Below, one piece after another: positions 41,850 through 50,463 of a DNA stretch of 64,000 nt; position 1 is the first letter of the stretch; the number at the start of each line of letters is the position of its first letter. Location: the NCBI RefSeq assembly GCF_031180975.1, contig NZ_JAPSLI010000011.1:57076-121075 (forward strand). Reading direction: 5' to 3'. The notes beneath the pieces are model-generated. The model was not told where the DNA came from and searched no databases. It saw nothing but the letters and a program-made list of their open reading frames with translations. The DNA is from Microbacterium sp. GTDB taxonomy: Bacteria; Actinomycetota; Actinomycetes; Actinomycetales; Microbacteriaceae. A program made the translations under genes and the position numbers.

Positions 41850-42872
41850 TCAGCGCAGTGCGTTACCCGCCGAGCCGAGCTGCTCCGCGGCCTCGACGAC
41901 TCGCGCCGCCATCGCAGACTCGGCCGGCTTCCCCCAGGAGCGTGGGTCGTACGCCTTCTTGTCGCCGTAACCACCGTCGACCTTGAGCACCCGGTTCCAG
42001 TTCGACATCATGTGCCCGGCGATCGAACTCGTGAAGGCGTACTGCGTGTCGGTATCGATGTTCATCTTGACGACGCCGTGCGCCACCGCCGCGGCGATGT
42101 CCTCCGTCGACGACCCGGATCCGCCGTGGAACACGAGGTCGAACGGGCGGTCCCGCCCGATCTCGGCGCCGATCGCCTGCTGGATGTCGCCGAGGATCTC
42201 CGGCCGCAGATGCACGGACGCCGGGTTGTAGACGCCGTGCACGTTCCCGAACGTGAGCGCGGTCAGGTAGCGGCCGCGCTCCCCTGCGCCGAGCGCCTGC
42301 ACCGTGGCGCGGGCGTCCTCGACGGTGGAGTACAGATCGTCGTTGATCTCGTGCGAGATGCCGTCCTCCTCGCCGCCGACGACTCCGATCTCGACCTCGA
42401 GCAGCGTGCGGGCGCGGCCACTCAGTTCCAGCAGCTCCTGGGCGACGCGCAAGTTCTCATCGAGGGCGACGGCGGACCCGTCCCACATGTGTGACTGGAA
42501 GAGCGGTTCCTCTCCGCGCTCGACGCGCTCGATGGAGTCCGCCAGCAGCGGGCGCACCCAGTCGTCCAGGTTCTCCATCGGGCAGTGGTCGGTGTGCAGC
42601 GCGACGGTCACGCCGTAGTCCTTGGCGACCTCGCGGGCGTAAAGGGCGAGCGCCTTCGACCCGGTCGCCCTGTTCTGCACACGCGCACCGGAGAGGTACA
42701 GCGCCGTGCCGAGGGACACCTGGATGATGCCGTCGCTCTCCGCATCGGCGAAGCCCTGCAACGCGGCGTTGAGCGTCTGCGAGCTGGTCACGTTGATCGC
42801 GGGCAGCGCGAACCCGCGGGACTTCGCGTTGTCGATCATGGCGACGTACTGCTCGGGGGTGGCGATCGGCAC
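41850..42872 (-). CDS. fbaA: Class II fructose-bisphosphate aldolase
   Basis: 340 residues. A zinc aldolase interconverting fructose 1,6-bisphosphate with two triose phosphates. Zinc ligands are in VALHTDHCPMENLDD and in the FGNVHGVYNP and FHGGSGSSTEDI segments; the NIDTDTQYAFTS stretch carries the phosphate site. It shares an operon direction with the LacI gene 12 bases upstream and belongs to the fructose-type module. It may be a dedicated copy for fructose or for a related ketose phosphate rather than the housekeeping enzyme. Confidence 0.92.
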   Translation of the reverse strand: MPIATPEQYVAMIDNAKSRGFALPAINVTSSQTLNAALQGFADAESDGIIQVSLGTALYLSGARVQNRATGSKALALYAREVAKDYGVTVALHTDHCPMENLDDWVRPLLADSIERVERGEEPLFQSHMWDGSAVALDENLRVAQELLELSGRARTLLEVEIGVVGGEEDGISHEINDDLYSTVEDARATVQALGAGERGRYLTALTFGNVHGVYNPASVHLRPEILGDIQQAIGAEIGRDRPFDLVFHGGSGSSTEDIAAAVAHGVVKMNIDTDTQYAFTSSIAGHMMSNWNRVLKVDGGYGDKKAYDPRSWGKPAESAMAARVVEAAEQLGSAGNALR

Positions 42873-42884
42873 AGATCAGTCCTC

Positions 42885-43889
42885 TCAGGGTGTGGGCGGG
42901 CAGCCGCACGACGTGCGGCGGTGGAAGGTGGTCTCGATCACGCGGCGCTCGTGCGGCTCGGTCGACCCGCCGATGCGGCTCATCAGCAAATCGACGGCCT
43001 CGCGCCCCATGCGTGCTACGTCCTGCGCCATCGCCGTCAGCCCGGGTTCGAAGAGGTCGCTCCACTCGAAGTCGTCGTAGGCAGCCACGGCGACGTCACC
43101 CGGGATGCTGCGGCCGGCATCCTTCACCGCGCGAAGAGCGCCGATGGTCATCGCGTTGTTCAAGGTGACCAGCGCAGTGGGCGGGTCGGGATCCTTCATC
43201 AGCTCCGCGACGCGCAGAGCGGAGGTCTCCGAGTTCGACTCGCCGCCCACGACGAGCCGCTCGTCCACCGGGATGCCGTGGGCGGCGAGCGCCGCGCGGA
43301 AGCCCTTCTCACGATCGGCGGAGGAGTCCAGCCCGGGGAGGCCGACCACCGCGGCGATCCGGCGATGACCGTGCTCGATGAGGTGGGAGGCGAGTCGGCG
43401 GACCGACTCGGTGTTCTCCGGGATGACCTGGTCGCAGTCGAGATCCATGCTGCGGTCGATGAGGACGAGGGGCGTACCGGTCGCGGCGATCCGCTCGGCT
43501 GTCGGGAGGAATCCGGCAGAGGGCGCCACGATCAGGCCGTCGACGCGCCGTTCGAGCAGCGACTCGATGACACGCACCTCCATCTCGGGCTCGTCGTGGG
43601 TGTCGCCGAGCACCAGAACGTGATCCGCCGCCGACACCCGGCGCTCGATCGCGTGCAGCAGCGGACCGAAGTAGGGATTGGTGAGCCCGGAGATCGCCAA
43701 CCCGATGGTGTGCGAACTGCCTCCGGCGAGGGTGCGCGCGACCGAGTTGCGTCGATATCCGAGAGCGGCGACGGCATCCTCGACGCGCTGACGTGTCTCA
43801 GGGTTCACCCGCCGGGTGTCGTTGAGGACGTGCGAGACGGTGCTCAAAGAGACGCCGGCACGCTGCGCCACGTCCACCATCGTCACCAC
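42885..43889 (-). CDS. LacI-family repressor of the fructose-type module
   Basis: 334 residues from a GTG at 43889, with AAGGAGG six bases upstream; GTG 43886 and ATG 43880 are close alternatives. The helix-turn-helix reads MVDVAQRAGVSLSTVSHVLN. The sensor domain keeps the GLAISGLTNPYFGPL and DFEWSDLFEPGLTAM landmarks. It is divergent from the ABC operon across a 34-bp perfect palindrome, its probable operator. It is followed by the aldolase gene. Confidence 0.92.
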   Translation of the reverse strand: MVTMVDVAQRAGVSLSTVSHVLNDTRRVNPETRQRVEDAVAALGYRRNSVARTLAGGSSHTIGLAISGLTNPYFGPLLHAIERRVSAADHVLVLGDTHDEPEMEVRVIESLLERRVDGLIVAPSAGFLPTAERIAATGTPLVLIDRSMDLDCDQVIPENTESVRRLASHLIEHGHRRIAAVVGLPGLDSSADREKGFRAALAAHGIPVDERLVVGGESNSETSALRVAELMKDPDPPTALVTLNNAMTIGALRAVKDAGRSIPGDVAVAAYDDFEWSDLFEPGLTAMAQDVARMGREAVDLLMSRIGGSTEPHERRVIETTFHRRTSCGCPPTP

Positions 43890-43970
43890 GACGGCCCTCC
43901 TTCTCCCCGCGCACTTCTCCTGCGCACCCTGCGCATCCCGCGCCTCGCTCACGATAACAGCTGCATCACC

Positions 43971-44012
43971 GCCACGAAAGCGCTTGCGCAAGCGCTTTCG
44001 TGGCCGTATGGT
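43971..44012 (+). promoter_or_regulatory. 34-bp perfect palindromic operator overlapping the frc promoter
   Basis: 43971-44004 is a perfect palindrome containing AAAGCGCTTG and its mirror, i.e. two abutting GCGCTT-type LacI half-site pairs. TTGCGC (43984-43989), 17 bases and TATGGT (44007-44012) form a promoter for the ABC operon, whose -35 and spacer lie inside the palindrome. Confidence 0.82.
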
Positions 44013-44060
44013 GTGTGGCGGGGACACCGAGGTCCCCCGTGCGAGATCGAAGGAGTTCTC

Positions 44061-45098
44061 ATGAAGCGCACCATTCCGAAGCGCCTGCTCGTCACTGCAG
44101 CAGCCTTCGCCGCATCCGTCATGCTGCTCGGCACCACCGCGTGCAGTTCATCCACGTCCGGTGGAGGCTCCGGCGACGGTGGCGGCGGATCCGATGCCGA
44201 GGTGAAGATCGGCCTCATCACCAAGACCGACTCCAACCCGTTCTTCGTGAAGATGCGTGAGGCCGCACAGGAGGCGGCCGACGAGAACGGTGCCGAACTG
44301 ATCGCCCTCGCGGGCGCCTTCGACGGCGACAACGAAGGCCAGGTCGCCGCGATCGAGAACCTGGTGAGCCAGGGCGTCCAGGGCATCCTCATCACCCCGA
44401 ACTCGTCCTCCGGCATCCTGGCGGCTATCAAGAACGCCCGCGATCAGGGCGTCATCGTCATCGCGCTCGACACGGCGACCGACCCCGAGGATGCCGTCGA
44501 CGCGACCTTCGCGACCGACAACTTCGCCGCCGGCGTCGCGCAGGGCTCGTGGGTGAAGGCCACGCTCGGCGACACCGAGCCGAAGGTGCTCATGCTGGAC
44601 GGGACCCCGGGCGGCACGGTGGACACCTTCCGTCACGACGGCTTCCTCGAGGGCATGGGCCTCGAAGAGGACTCCCCTGAAATCCTCGGCATGGAGAACA
44701 CCAACGGCGACCAGACCAAGGCCCAGACTGCGATGGAGAACCTCCTGCAGCGCGCCCCCGAGGCGAACGCTGTGTACACCATCAACGAGCCGGCGGCGGC
44801 GGGCGGCTACGCCGCCATCCTCGCGGCCGGTCTCGAGGACCAGATCGTTATCGGTTCCATCGACGGTTCCTGCACGGGCGTCGAGAACGTCAAGAAGGGC
44901 ATCATCGGCGCGACGGTGATGCAGTTCCCGACCAAGATGGCCGAGCAGGGCGTCGAGGCGGTTGTCGCCTACGCCAAGGACGGCACCAAACCGAAGTCGG
45001 GGTTCAACGACACCGGGTCGGTGCTCATCACCGACAAGCCGGTGGACGGCGTGGAGTCGAAGGACACCGCCTGGGGCGCGGAGAACTGCTGGGGCTGA
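44061..45098 (+). CDS. frcB: Fructose/ribose-type ABC transporter substrate-binding lipoprotein
   Basis: 345 residues. Signal peptide with lipobox LGTTAC, a Gly/Ser-rich linker, then a cluster A (RbsB-like) binding domain: KIGLITKTDSNPFFVKMREA, VALDTATDP-like VIVIALDTATDPED and GSIDGSCTGVENVKKGIIGA. The combination with FrcC, a single-domain ATPase and two kinases matches rhizobial frcBCAK, so fructose is the best guess; other pentoses or hexoses are possible. The AAGGAG ribosome site is seven bases upstream. Confidence 0.87.
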   Translation: MKRTIPKRLLVTAAAFAASVMLLGTTACSSSTSGGGSGDGGGGSDAEVKIGLITKTDSNPFFVKMREAAQEAADENGAELIALAGAFDGDNEGQVAAIENLVSQGVQGILITPNSSSGILAAIKNARDQGVIVIALDTATDPEDAVDATFATDNFAAGVAQGSWVKATLGDTEPKVLMLDGTPGGTVDTFRHDGFLEGMGLEEDSPEILGMENTNGDQTKAQTAMENLLQRAPEANAVYTINEPAAAGGYAAILAAGLEDQIVIGSIDGSCTGVENVKKGIIGATVMQFPTKMAEQGVEAVVAYAKDGTKPKSGFNDTGSVLITDKPVDGVESKDTAWGAENCWG

Positions 45099-45110
45099 GC
45101 CCCTTCGTGA

Positions 45111-45140
45111 GAGTGGGTCGCTCTGCGGGGCGGCCCACTC
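45111..45140 (+). promoter_or_regulatory. Intercistronic hairpin after frcB
   Basis: GAGTGGG (45111-45117) pairs with CCCACTC (45134-45140), with partial inner pairing. A hairpin between binding-protein and permease genes usually protects the upstream message, giving more binding protein than permease. Confidence 0.6.
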
Positions 45141-45160
45141 CCGGCAGAAGGACGAAACTC

Positions 45161-46162
45161 ATGACGAACACACCCACCATGGCGGCGTCGACCGTCTCGC
45201 ACTCGGCACGACCAGGGCTGTCCCGCATCCTGCAGGCGCCGCTGTTCGGCTCCACCATCGCGCTGCTTCTGGCGATCATCGTCTTCACGGCGATCAGTCC
45301 GCGATTCCTCGCGCCGGGCAACCTGTCGCTGATCCTCCAGCAGTCGGTCGTGATCGGCATCCTTGCCGTCGCGCAGACGCTGATCATCCTCACGGCCGGC
45401 ATCGACCTCTCCATCGGAGCGATCGCCGTGCTCGGCACCATCGTGCTGGCACAGGCCGCCGGGTCCGTCGGCGCGCCGGTCGCCCTCCTGTTCACCCTGT
45501 TCGTCTGCGTCGCCCTGGGCTCCCTGAACGGCGGGCTGGTCACCGGGCTGCGCCTGCCACCCTTCATCGTTACCCTCGGCACGTTCACCGCGATCGTCGC
45601 CGCCACCCGACTGTTCGCCGGTTCGCAGACCTTCCCGGTCAGCGACCCGCTGCTGACCTTCCTGGGCACGACGGTGAATCTGGGCGGCTTCATCACCACC
45701 TACGGTGTGATCGCGATGCTGCTGGTCTACATCGTGGTCGGGTATGCGCTCACCCAGACCGCGTGGGGACGCCACGTGTACGCCGTAGGCGGGAACCCGA
45801 ACGCCGCACTGCTGTCGGGGGTCAAGACGAACCGAACCATCCTGTCGGTGTACATCGTGGCCGGGGTCATCGCGATGATCGCGGCCTGGGCCGCACTCGG
45901 ACGGATCCCCAACGCCGACCCGAACGCCTACCAGAACGCCAACCTCGAGACGATCACCGCGGTGGTCATCGGCGGCACCAGCCTCTTCGGCGGCCGCGGC
46001 GGTGTGCTCGGCACGCTGATCGGAACCCTCATCGTGGGTGTCCTGCGCAACGGGCTCACGCTCGCCGGCGTCGACAACCTGTACCAGAACGTCGCGACCG
46101 GCATCCTGGTGATCGTCGCCGTCGCCGTCGACCAGTTCATGCGGCGACGCAGCTCGCGCTAG
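45161..46162 (+). CDS. frcC: Fructose/ribose-type ABC transporter permease
   Basis: 333 residues with 8-10 membrane segments, RbsC/FrcC family (CUT2). Characteristic parts are TLIILTAGIDLSIGAIAVLG, ETITAVVIGGTSLFGGRGGV and GNPNAALLSGV. It forms a homodimeric channel. AGAAGGA lies before the ATG. The next gene follows after 14 bases. Confidence 0.92.
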   Translation: MTNTPTMAASTVSHSARPGLSRILQAPLFGSTIALLLAIIVFTAISPRFLAPGNLSLILQQSVVIGILAVAQTLIILTAGIDLSIGAIAVLGTIVLAQAAGSVGAPVALLFTLFVCVALGSLNGGLVTGLRLPPFIVTLGTFTAIVAATRLFAGSQTFPVSDPLLTFLGTTVNLGGFITTYGVIAMLLVYIVVGYALTQTAWGRHVYAVGGNPNAALLSGVKTNRTILSVYIVAGVIAMIAAWAALGRIPNADPNAYQNANLETITAVVIGGTSLFGGRGGVLGTLIGTLIVGVLRNGLTLAGVDNLYQNVATGILVIVAVAVDQFMRRRSSR

Positions 46163-46176
46163 GAGGAGCAGAGATC

Positions 46177-46974
46177 ATGACTGATCTGAAAACGCAGACC
46201 CTCGCCCTGCAGGCGCGCGGGCTGGTGAAGCGATACGGCAGCGTCACCGCGATCAACGGCGCGGACTTCGATCTGCGCCAGGGCGAGGTGCTCGCGGTCA
46301 TCGGAGACAACGGTGCGGGCAAGTCGAGTCTCATCAAGGCTCTCGCCGGGGCGGTGGTGCCCGACGAGGGCGAGATCCGGATGAACGGCGAGCTCGTGCA
46401 CTTCCGCAGCACCGGCGACGCCCGCGCGCACGGCATCGAGACGGTGTATCAGGACCTCGCGGTGATCCCGGCCCTCGACATCGCGTCGAACCTGTACCTG
46501 GGTCGCGAGATCCGCCGCAAGGGGATCATGGGGTCGGTGTTCCGCCGCCTCGACATGCCTGCGATGCGCGCCGAGGCCGCGAAGCACCTCGACGACCTCA
46601 AGATCGGCATCAAGTCGGTGACCCAGGCGGTCGAGACGCTCTCGGGCGGGCAGCGCCAGGGCGTGGCCGTGTCGCGCGCCGCCGCTTTCGGCCGCGGGGT
46701 CATCATCATGGACGAGCCCACCGCTGCACTCGGCGTGCGGGAATCGGGGCAGGTGATCGAGCTCATCAAGTCGATCCGCGACCGCGGGATCCCCGTGGTA
46801 CTGATCAGTCACGACATGCCGCACGTGTTCGAGGTGGCCGACCGCATCCACGTCCACCGGCTCGGACGCCGCGCCGCCGTCGTGGACCCGAAGCAGCGCA
46901 GCATGTCCGAAGTCGTCGCGCTCATGACCGGTGCGGAGCGACCCACAGACATCGAGGCGGCCGGCGGTGAGTGA
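46177..46974 (+). CDS. frcA: Single-domain sugar ABC transporter ATPase
   Basis: 265 residues. Walker A GDNGAGKSSLIKAL, signature TLSGGQRQGVAV, Walker B GVIIMDEPTAALG, switch His in LISHDMPHVFEV. RbsA-type ATPases usually carry two domains; this is the single-domain FrcA form. An AGGAGGAG ribosome site precedes it. It overlaps the PfkB gene by eight bases. Confidence 0.92.
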   Translation: MTDLKTQTLALQARGLVKRYGSVTAINGADFDLRQGEVLAVIGDNGAGKSSLIKALAGAVVPDEGEIRMNGELVHFRSTGDARAHGIETVYQDLAVIPALDIASNLYLGREIRRKGIMGSVFRRLDMPAMRAEAAKHLDDLKIGIKSVTQAVETLSGGQRQGVAVSRAAAFGRGVIIMDEPTAALGVRESGQVIELIKSIRDRGIPVVLISHDMPHVFEVADRIHVHRLGRRAAVVDPKQRSMSEVVALMTGAERPTDIEAAGGE

Positions 46975-47881
46975 CAGCCGGCCCCGCGGCGTGTTCGCGG
47001 GGCTGGCCACCCTCGACATCGTGCACAGGGTGATCGCCCCGCCCGCCCGCAACGAGAAGATCACGGCGCGCATGCAGTTCGTGGCGGCGGGTGGACCCGC
47101 GGCCAACGCAGCGGTCACGTTCGCCGCGTTGGGAGGGCGGGCGACGCTCATCACGGCGCTCGGCCGCAGCCCTGTCGCACGGCTCATCGCCGCCGAGCTG
47201 GAATCGGTGCGGGTGGAGGTGATCGACGTCATGCCCGACCTCGACGCCCCCGCTCCGGTCTCGTCCATCGCGGTCAGCGAGGAGAGCGGAGACCGCGCGG
47301 TCATCGGCGGTGACGCGGCGGGCCTGGTCGTCCCGGCCCCATCGACGCAGATGCTGGAGGCCGCGCTGCAGGATTCCGTGGTGCTGCTTCTCGACGGTCA
47401 TCATCCCGAGGTGGCGGCAGCCGCCGCCGAGGCTGCCGTCGCGCGACGCCTGCCCATCGTGATGGATGCCGGCCGCTGGAAGCCGGCGTTCGCCACTCTG
47501 CTCCCTCGCGCCACCGACGTAGTGATGTCGGCAGACTTCCGGATGCCGGACGCGGACGACGCCGCCGCGACCGCCGCGCAGCTGGTGTCACAGGGGATCC
47601 CGGCGGTCGTCGCCACGGCCGGCGCCGATCCCGTCCGATGGTGGAGCGAGGGGCAGGCCGGGACGGTCGAGGTTCCGCAAGTGCATGCCGTTGACACGCT
47701 GGCGGCGGGCGACGTGTTTCACGGCGCCTATGCGTTCGCGCTCGCACGCGGTGCCGACCTGAAGACGCGCATCGCCTTCGCCGGCTCGGTCGCGGCGACG
47801 CGATGCGGCATGATCGGACCGCGCAGTTGGCTCGACGCCGTCGCGGCAATCCCCCTGGACCCGAATCGAGGAGACCGGTGA
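46967..47881 (+). CDS. PfkB-family carbohydrate kinase
   Basis: 304 residues from a GTG at 46967 inside the end of frcA. It phosphorylates the imported sugar or its phosphate with ATP. The N-terminal GGPAANAAVTFAALGG motif and the C-terminal anion hole/catalytic DTLAAGDVFHGAY are present; the usual DTxGAGD has Ala for the first Gly, with the catalytic Asp kept. Fructokinase or 1-phosphofructokinase are the likely roles, given the aldolase in the module. Confidence 0.88.
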   Translation: MSDSRPRGVFAGLATLDIVHRVIAPPARNEKITARMQFVAAGGPAANAAVTFAALGGRATLITALGRSPVARLIAAELESVRVEVIDVMPDLDAPAPVSSIAVSEESGDRAVIGGDAAGLVVPAPSTQMLEAALQDSVVLLLDGHHPEVAAAAAEAAVARRLPIVMDAGRWKPAFATLLPRATDVVMSADFRMPDADDAAATAAQLVSQGIPAVVATAGADPVRWWSEGQAGTVEVPQVHAVDTLAAGDVFHGAYAFALARGADLKTRIAFAGSVAATRCGMIGPRSWLDAVAAIPLDPNRGDR

Positions 47882-48546
47882 CCGCTTCACTGTCCGACAC
47901 GCTTACGTTCACGCAGCTCGTGGAGCGCGCACAACGGCTCGCGGCGCGGGGCGGGCGCCGAGTGCTGGGCATCACCGGCGCCCCGGGCGCCGGGAAGTCG
48001 ACGCTCGCCGAACGCCTCGTCAATGCGCTCGGGCCCGAGACCGCGGTGCTGGTGCCGATGGATGGCTTTCACCTCGCGGACGCCGTGCTGCACAGCCTGG
48101 GTGTGCACGCGCGCAAGGGCGCGCACGACACGTTCGACGGGTTCGGCTACGCCGCCCTGATGCGCCGCATCTGTGAACAGCAGCAGCGCGTGGCGGCGGG
48201 CGAGGACGACATCATCTACGCCCCCATGTTCCGGCGCGACCTCGAGGAGCCGGTCGGCTCGGCGATCCCCGTTCACCCGTCCACGCCACTGGTGGTCACG
48301 GAGGGGAACTATCTGCTGCTGGACCGGTCCCCCTGGCAGCAGGTGCGCGAGCTGATCGACGAGGTGTGGTTCCTCGCGCCACCCGAGGAGCAGCGCCTGG
48401 AGCGGCTGATCGCACGGCACGAGCGGTTCGGGCGTTCGCGCGAGGAGGCGACCGAGCGGTCGCTCGGCAGCGATCAGCGCAACGCCGACCTCATCAACGC
48501 GACGGCTCCGCGCGCGGACCTCATCGTTCGGCTCCGGGAGGAGTGA
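47878..48546 (+). CDS. frcK: Nucleoside/pantothenate-kinase-like P-loop kinase (FrcK type)
   Basis: 222 residues. The P-loop is GITGAPGAGKSTLAERL, with the DGFHL motif (VPMDGFHLADAVL) of the uridine kinase/PanK-like group. VVTEGNYLLLD is the Walker B region. A related kinase ends the rhizobial frcBCAK operon. GTG 47878 overlaps the PfkB stop (GTGA). Having both this and a PfkB kinase suggests two successive phosphorylations or two substrates. Confidence 0.82.
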   Translation: MTASLSDTLTFTQLVERAQRLAARGGRRVLGITGAPGAGKSTLAERLVNALGPETAVLVPMDGFHLADAVLHSLGVHARKGAHDTFDGFGYAALMRRICEQQQRVAAGEDDIIYAPMFRRDLEEPVGSAIPVHPSTPLVVTEGNYLLLDRSPWQQVRELIDEVWFLAPPEEQRLERLIARHERFGRSREEATERSLGSDQRNADLINATAPRADLIVRLREE

Positions 48547-48562
48547 GAGCGCCCGGGCCGGT

Positions 48563-48649
48563 GTTCACAATTCAGGAGAACTCGCCGGGTTCGGGCCCGC
48601 CGGCGGCGATGTGATCGTCGCCACGCGGCTTCGTTCCTGAGTTGTGAAC
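48563..48649. repeat. 87-bp palindrome-ended element, copy 3 (right of the fructose-type module)
   Basis: The ends are GTTCACAATTCAGGA and TCCTGAGTTGTGAAC, one mismatch. The interior carries the same GGCGGCGATGTGATCGTCGC block as 41729-41815. It lies between convergent genes, 16 bases after frcK. Confidence 0.9.
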
Positions 48650-48661
48650 GCCGCACCGCCG

Positions 48662-49450
48662 TCACCCCCGGGCCGCGGCCCTGTCGCGCGCCCCGTCACG
48701 CTCCGCGAGGAACTCCCGCCACGTGCGCCGGCCCCGCAGGGCTGCGGGCCCGGCGAGGTTGGCGCCCGCTCGGTAGGCCCGTCCGACAGCCCCGGGAATC
48801 GCGAAACGCACCAACCGCCGACGCCGGCCCTGCGCCTCGGCGAACGTGCGGATCAGCTCCGCGATGTCGAGAACCTCGGGGCCCGCGAGGTCCGGCACCC
48901 GGCCCGCCGGCTCACCGAGCGCCACCTCGACGAGCCGTGCCGCGACCTCCTCCACGCTCACCGGCTCGAAGCGCAGGCCGCGCGGGGCGGGGGCCAACGG
49001 CATCCGCGCCATCGTCCGCGCCACTGGCAGGACGAAGTCGTGCAGCTGCGCCACCCGCAGGATGCTGAACGGGATGCCGCTGCGCTCGAACTCCTGCTCG
49101 GCGGCGCGCTTCATGCGGAAGTACCCGATCGGCATCTCGCCCGCGCCGATCACCGAGATCAGCACCAGGTGCCGCGCTCCGGCCTCTCGCGCCGCCCGGA
49201 CCAGATTGCCCGCGGCGACGTCGTCGCCCTTCGCCCCACCGGCGAGGTGCAGCACGGTCTCCACCCCGGCGAGCGCCTCGGCCAGTCCCGTCCCCCGCAC
49301 GGTGTCGCCCGCCACGTGCTGCACGCCGACGGTCGACGCACGCGGATGCCGGGTGAGCACGCGCACGTCGCGCCCCGCCTCGCCGAGCAGCCGCACCACG
49401 TGCCGCCCGATGGTGCCGGTTCCGCCGGTGACCAGAATGGGAGTGTTCAT
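48662..49450 (-). CDS. NmrA-like atypical SDR (NAD(P)-binding) protein, ECF41 partner
   Basis: 262 residues from ATG 49450, the third of three consecutive ATGs and the one best spaced from AAAGGA. The Rossmann motif is ILVTGGTGTIGRHVV. HLVLISVIGAG and IPFSILRVAQLHDFV fit atypical SDRs of the NmrA/HSCARG type, which lack the classic Tyr-Lys pair. ECF41 sigma factors are regularly encoded beside such oxidoreductases, as here in divergent arrangement. Confidence 0.85.
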   Translation of the reverse strand: MNTPILVTGGTGTIGRHVVRLLGEAGRDVRVLTRHPRASTVGVQHVAGDTVRGTGLAEALAGVETVLHLAGGAKGDDVAAGNLVRAAREAGARHLVLISVIGAGEMPIGYFRMKRAAEQEFERSGIPFSILRVAQLHDFVLPVARTMARMPLAPAPRGLRFEPVSVEEVAARLVEVALGEPAGRVPDLAGPEVLDIAELIRTFAEAQGRRRRLVRFAIPGAVGRAYRAGANLAGPAALRGRRTWREFLAERDGARDRAAARG

Positions 49451-49478
49451 CATCATGTCCTTTCGTCGTGCCCCGGCC

Positions 49479-49505
49479 GGTCACATTCCGGCCCGGCCGG
49501 CCGTC
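49479..49505 (+). promoter_or_regulatory. Putative ECF41-type promoter of the sigma factor gene
   Basis: GGTCACA (49479-49485), 16 bases, CGTC (49502-49505) match the known ECF41 pattern TGTCACA-N16-CGTC with one change. They lie 34 bases before the sigma gene start, consistent with autoregulation. Confidence 0.6.
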
Positions 49506-49539
49506 GAGATCATGACGATCGACGAAGGGAAGATGTGAC

Positions 49540-50412
49540 ATGGACCAGCGCGAACTCGCCGAACGGTTCGAATGCGCCAGGCCGCGGCTGGTGGCGATCG
49601 CCATGCGCCTGCTCGGCTCGGCGGCGGATGCCGAGGACGCGGTGCAGGAGACCTGGCTGCGGCTGGCATCGGCGGATGCCGACAGCATCCGCAATCTGGA
49701 TGCGTGGTGCACGACCGTCGTGTCGCGCGTGAGTCTGGACATGCTGCGGGCGCCCCGCCGCGCACGGGAGAGCTCCTGGCAGGTGGAGGCGTGGCGCGAC
49801 GAACCCGCCGACGCCACCCCCGAACCCGCCGACCTGGTCTCGCGGTCCGACAGTGTCAACGTCGCCCTGCTCGTGCTGCTCGATGCGCTGAGCCCCGCCG
49901 AGCGCATCGCGTTCGTGCTGCACGACGTCTTCGGCGAGCCGTTCGAGGACGTCGCCCGCGCGCTCGGCAAGACGACGGCGGCCGCACGACAGCTGGCCTC
50001 GCGCGCCCGGCGGCGCCTGCGGGAGGCATCCGTCCCAGCGCGCGCCGATCGTCGGCGCGGCCGCGCCCTCGTCGAGGCGTGGCTGACCGCGGCGCAGGAG
50101 GGCGACTTCGACGCTCTCCTCGGGCTGCTCGACGAGGACGCGGTGCTGCACGCCGACTACGGCACCGGACACGAGACGGTCACGGGCGCCGGTGAGATCG
50201 CGGCGAAGGCGACGTTGGCCGCGCGCCTCGCTGCCCACTCCACCCCGGTGCTCATCGACGGCGAGCCGGGCGTCGCCGCGGTGCTCCACGGTCGCGTGGT
50301 CTCGCTCATGCGGTTCCGTGTGGACGACGAGCGGATCACCGGCCTCGAGGTGCTCGCCGACCCGGTCCGGCTCGCCCGGGTCGAGGTGCCGCAGGCTCCT
50401 GCCGGTCTGTGA
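49540..50412 (+). CDS. sigJ: ECF41-family RNA polymerase sigma factor with SnoaL-like tail
   Basis: 290 residues. Region 2 (RPRLVAIAMRLLGSAADAED, TWLRLASADA) and region 4 (LSPAERIAFVLHDVFGEPFE) occupy residues 1-170. The C-terminal 110 residues form a SnoaL/NTF2-like domain (AAQEGDFDALLGLLDEDAVL) that modulates activity in this group instead of an anti-sigma factor. Divergent from the SDR gene, its probable target. Confidence 0.92.
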   Translation: MDQRELAERFECARPRLVAIAMRLLGSAADAEDAVQETWLRLASADADSIRNLDAWCTTVVSRVSLDMLRAPRRARESSWQVEAWRDEPADATPEPADLVSRSDSVNVALLVLLDALSPAERIAFVLHDVFGEPFEDVARALGKTTAAARQLASRARRRLREASVPARADRRRGRALVEAWLTAAQEGDFDALLGLLDEDAVLHADYGTGHETVTGAGEIAAKATLAARLAAHSTPVLIDGEPGVAAVLHGRVVSLMRFRVDDERITGLEVLADPVRLARVEVPQAPAGL

Positions 50413-50463
50413 ACCGGCGCCCCGCGCGCAACGCGCCGCGCGATGCGAGAGGATCGAACCACC

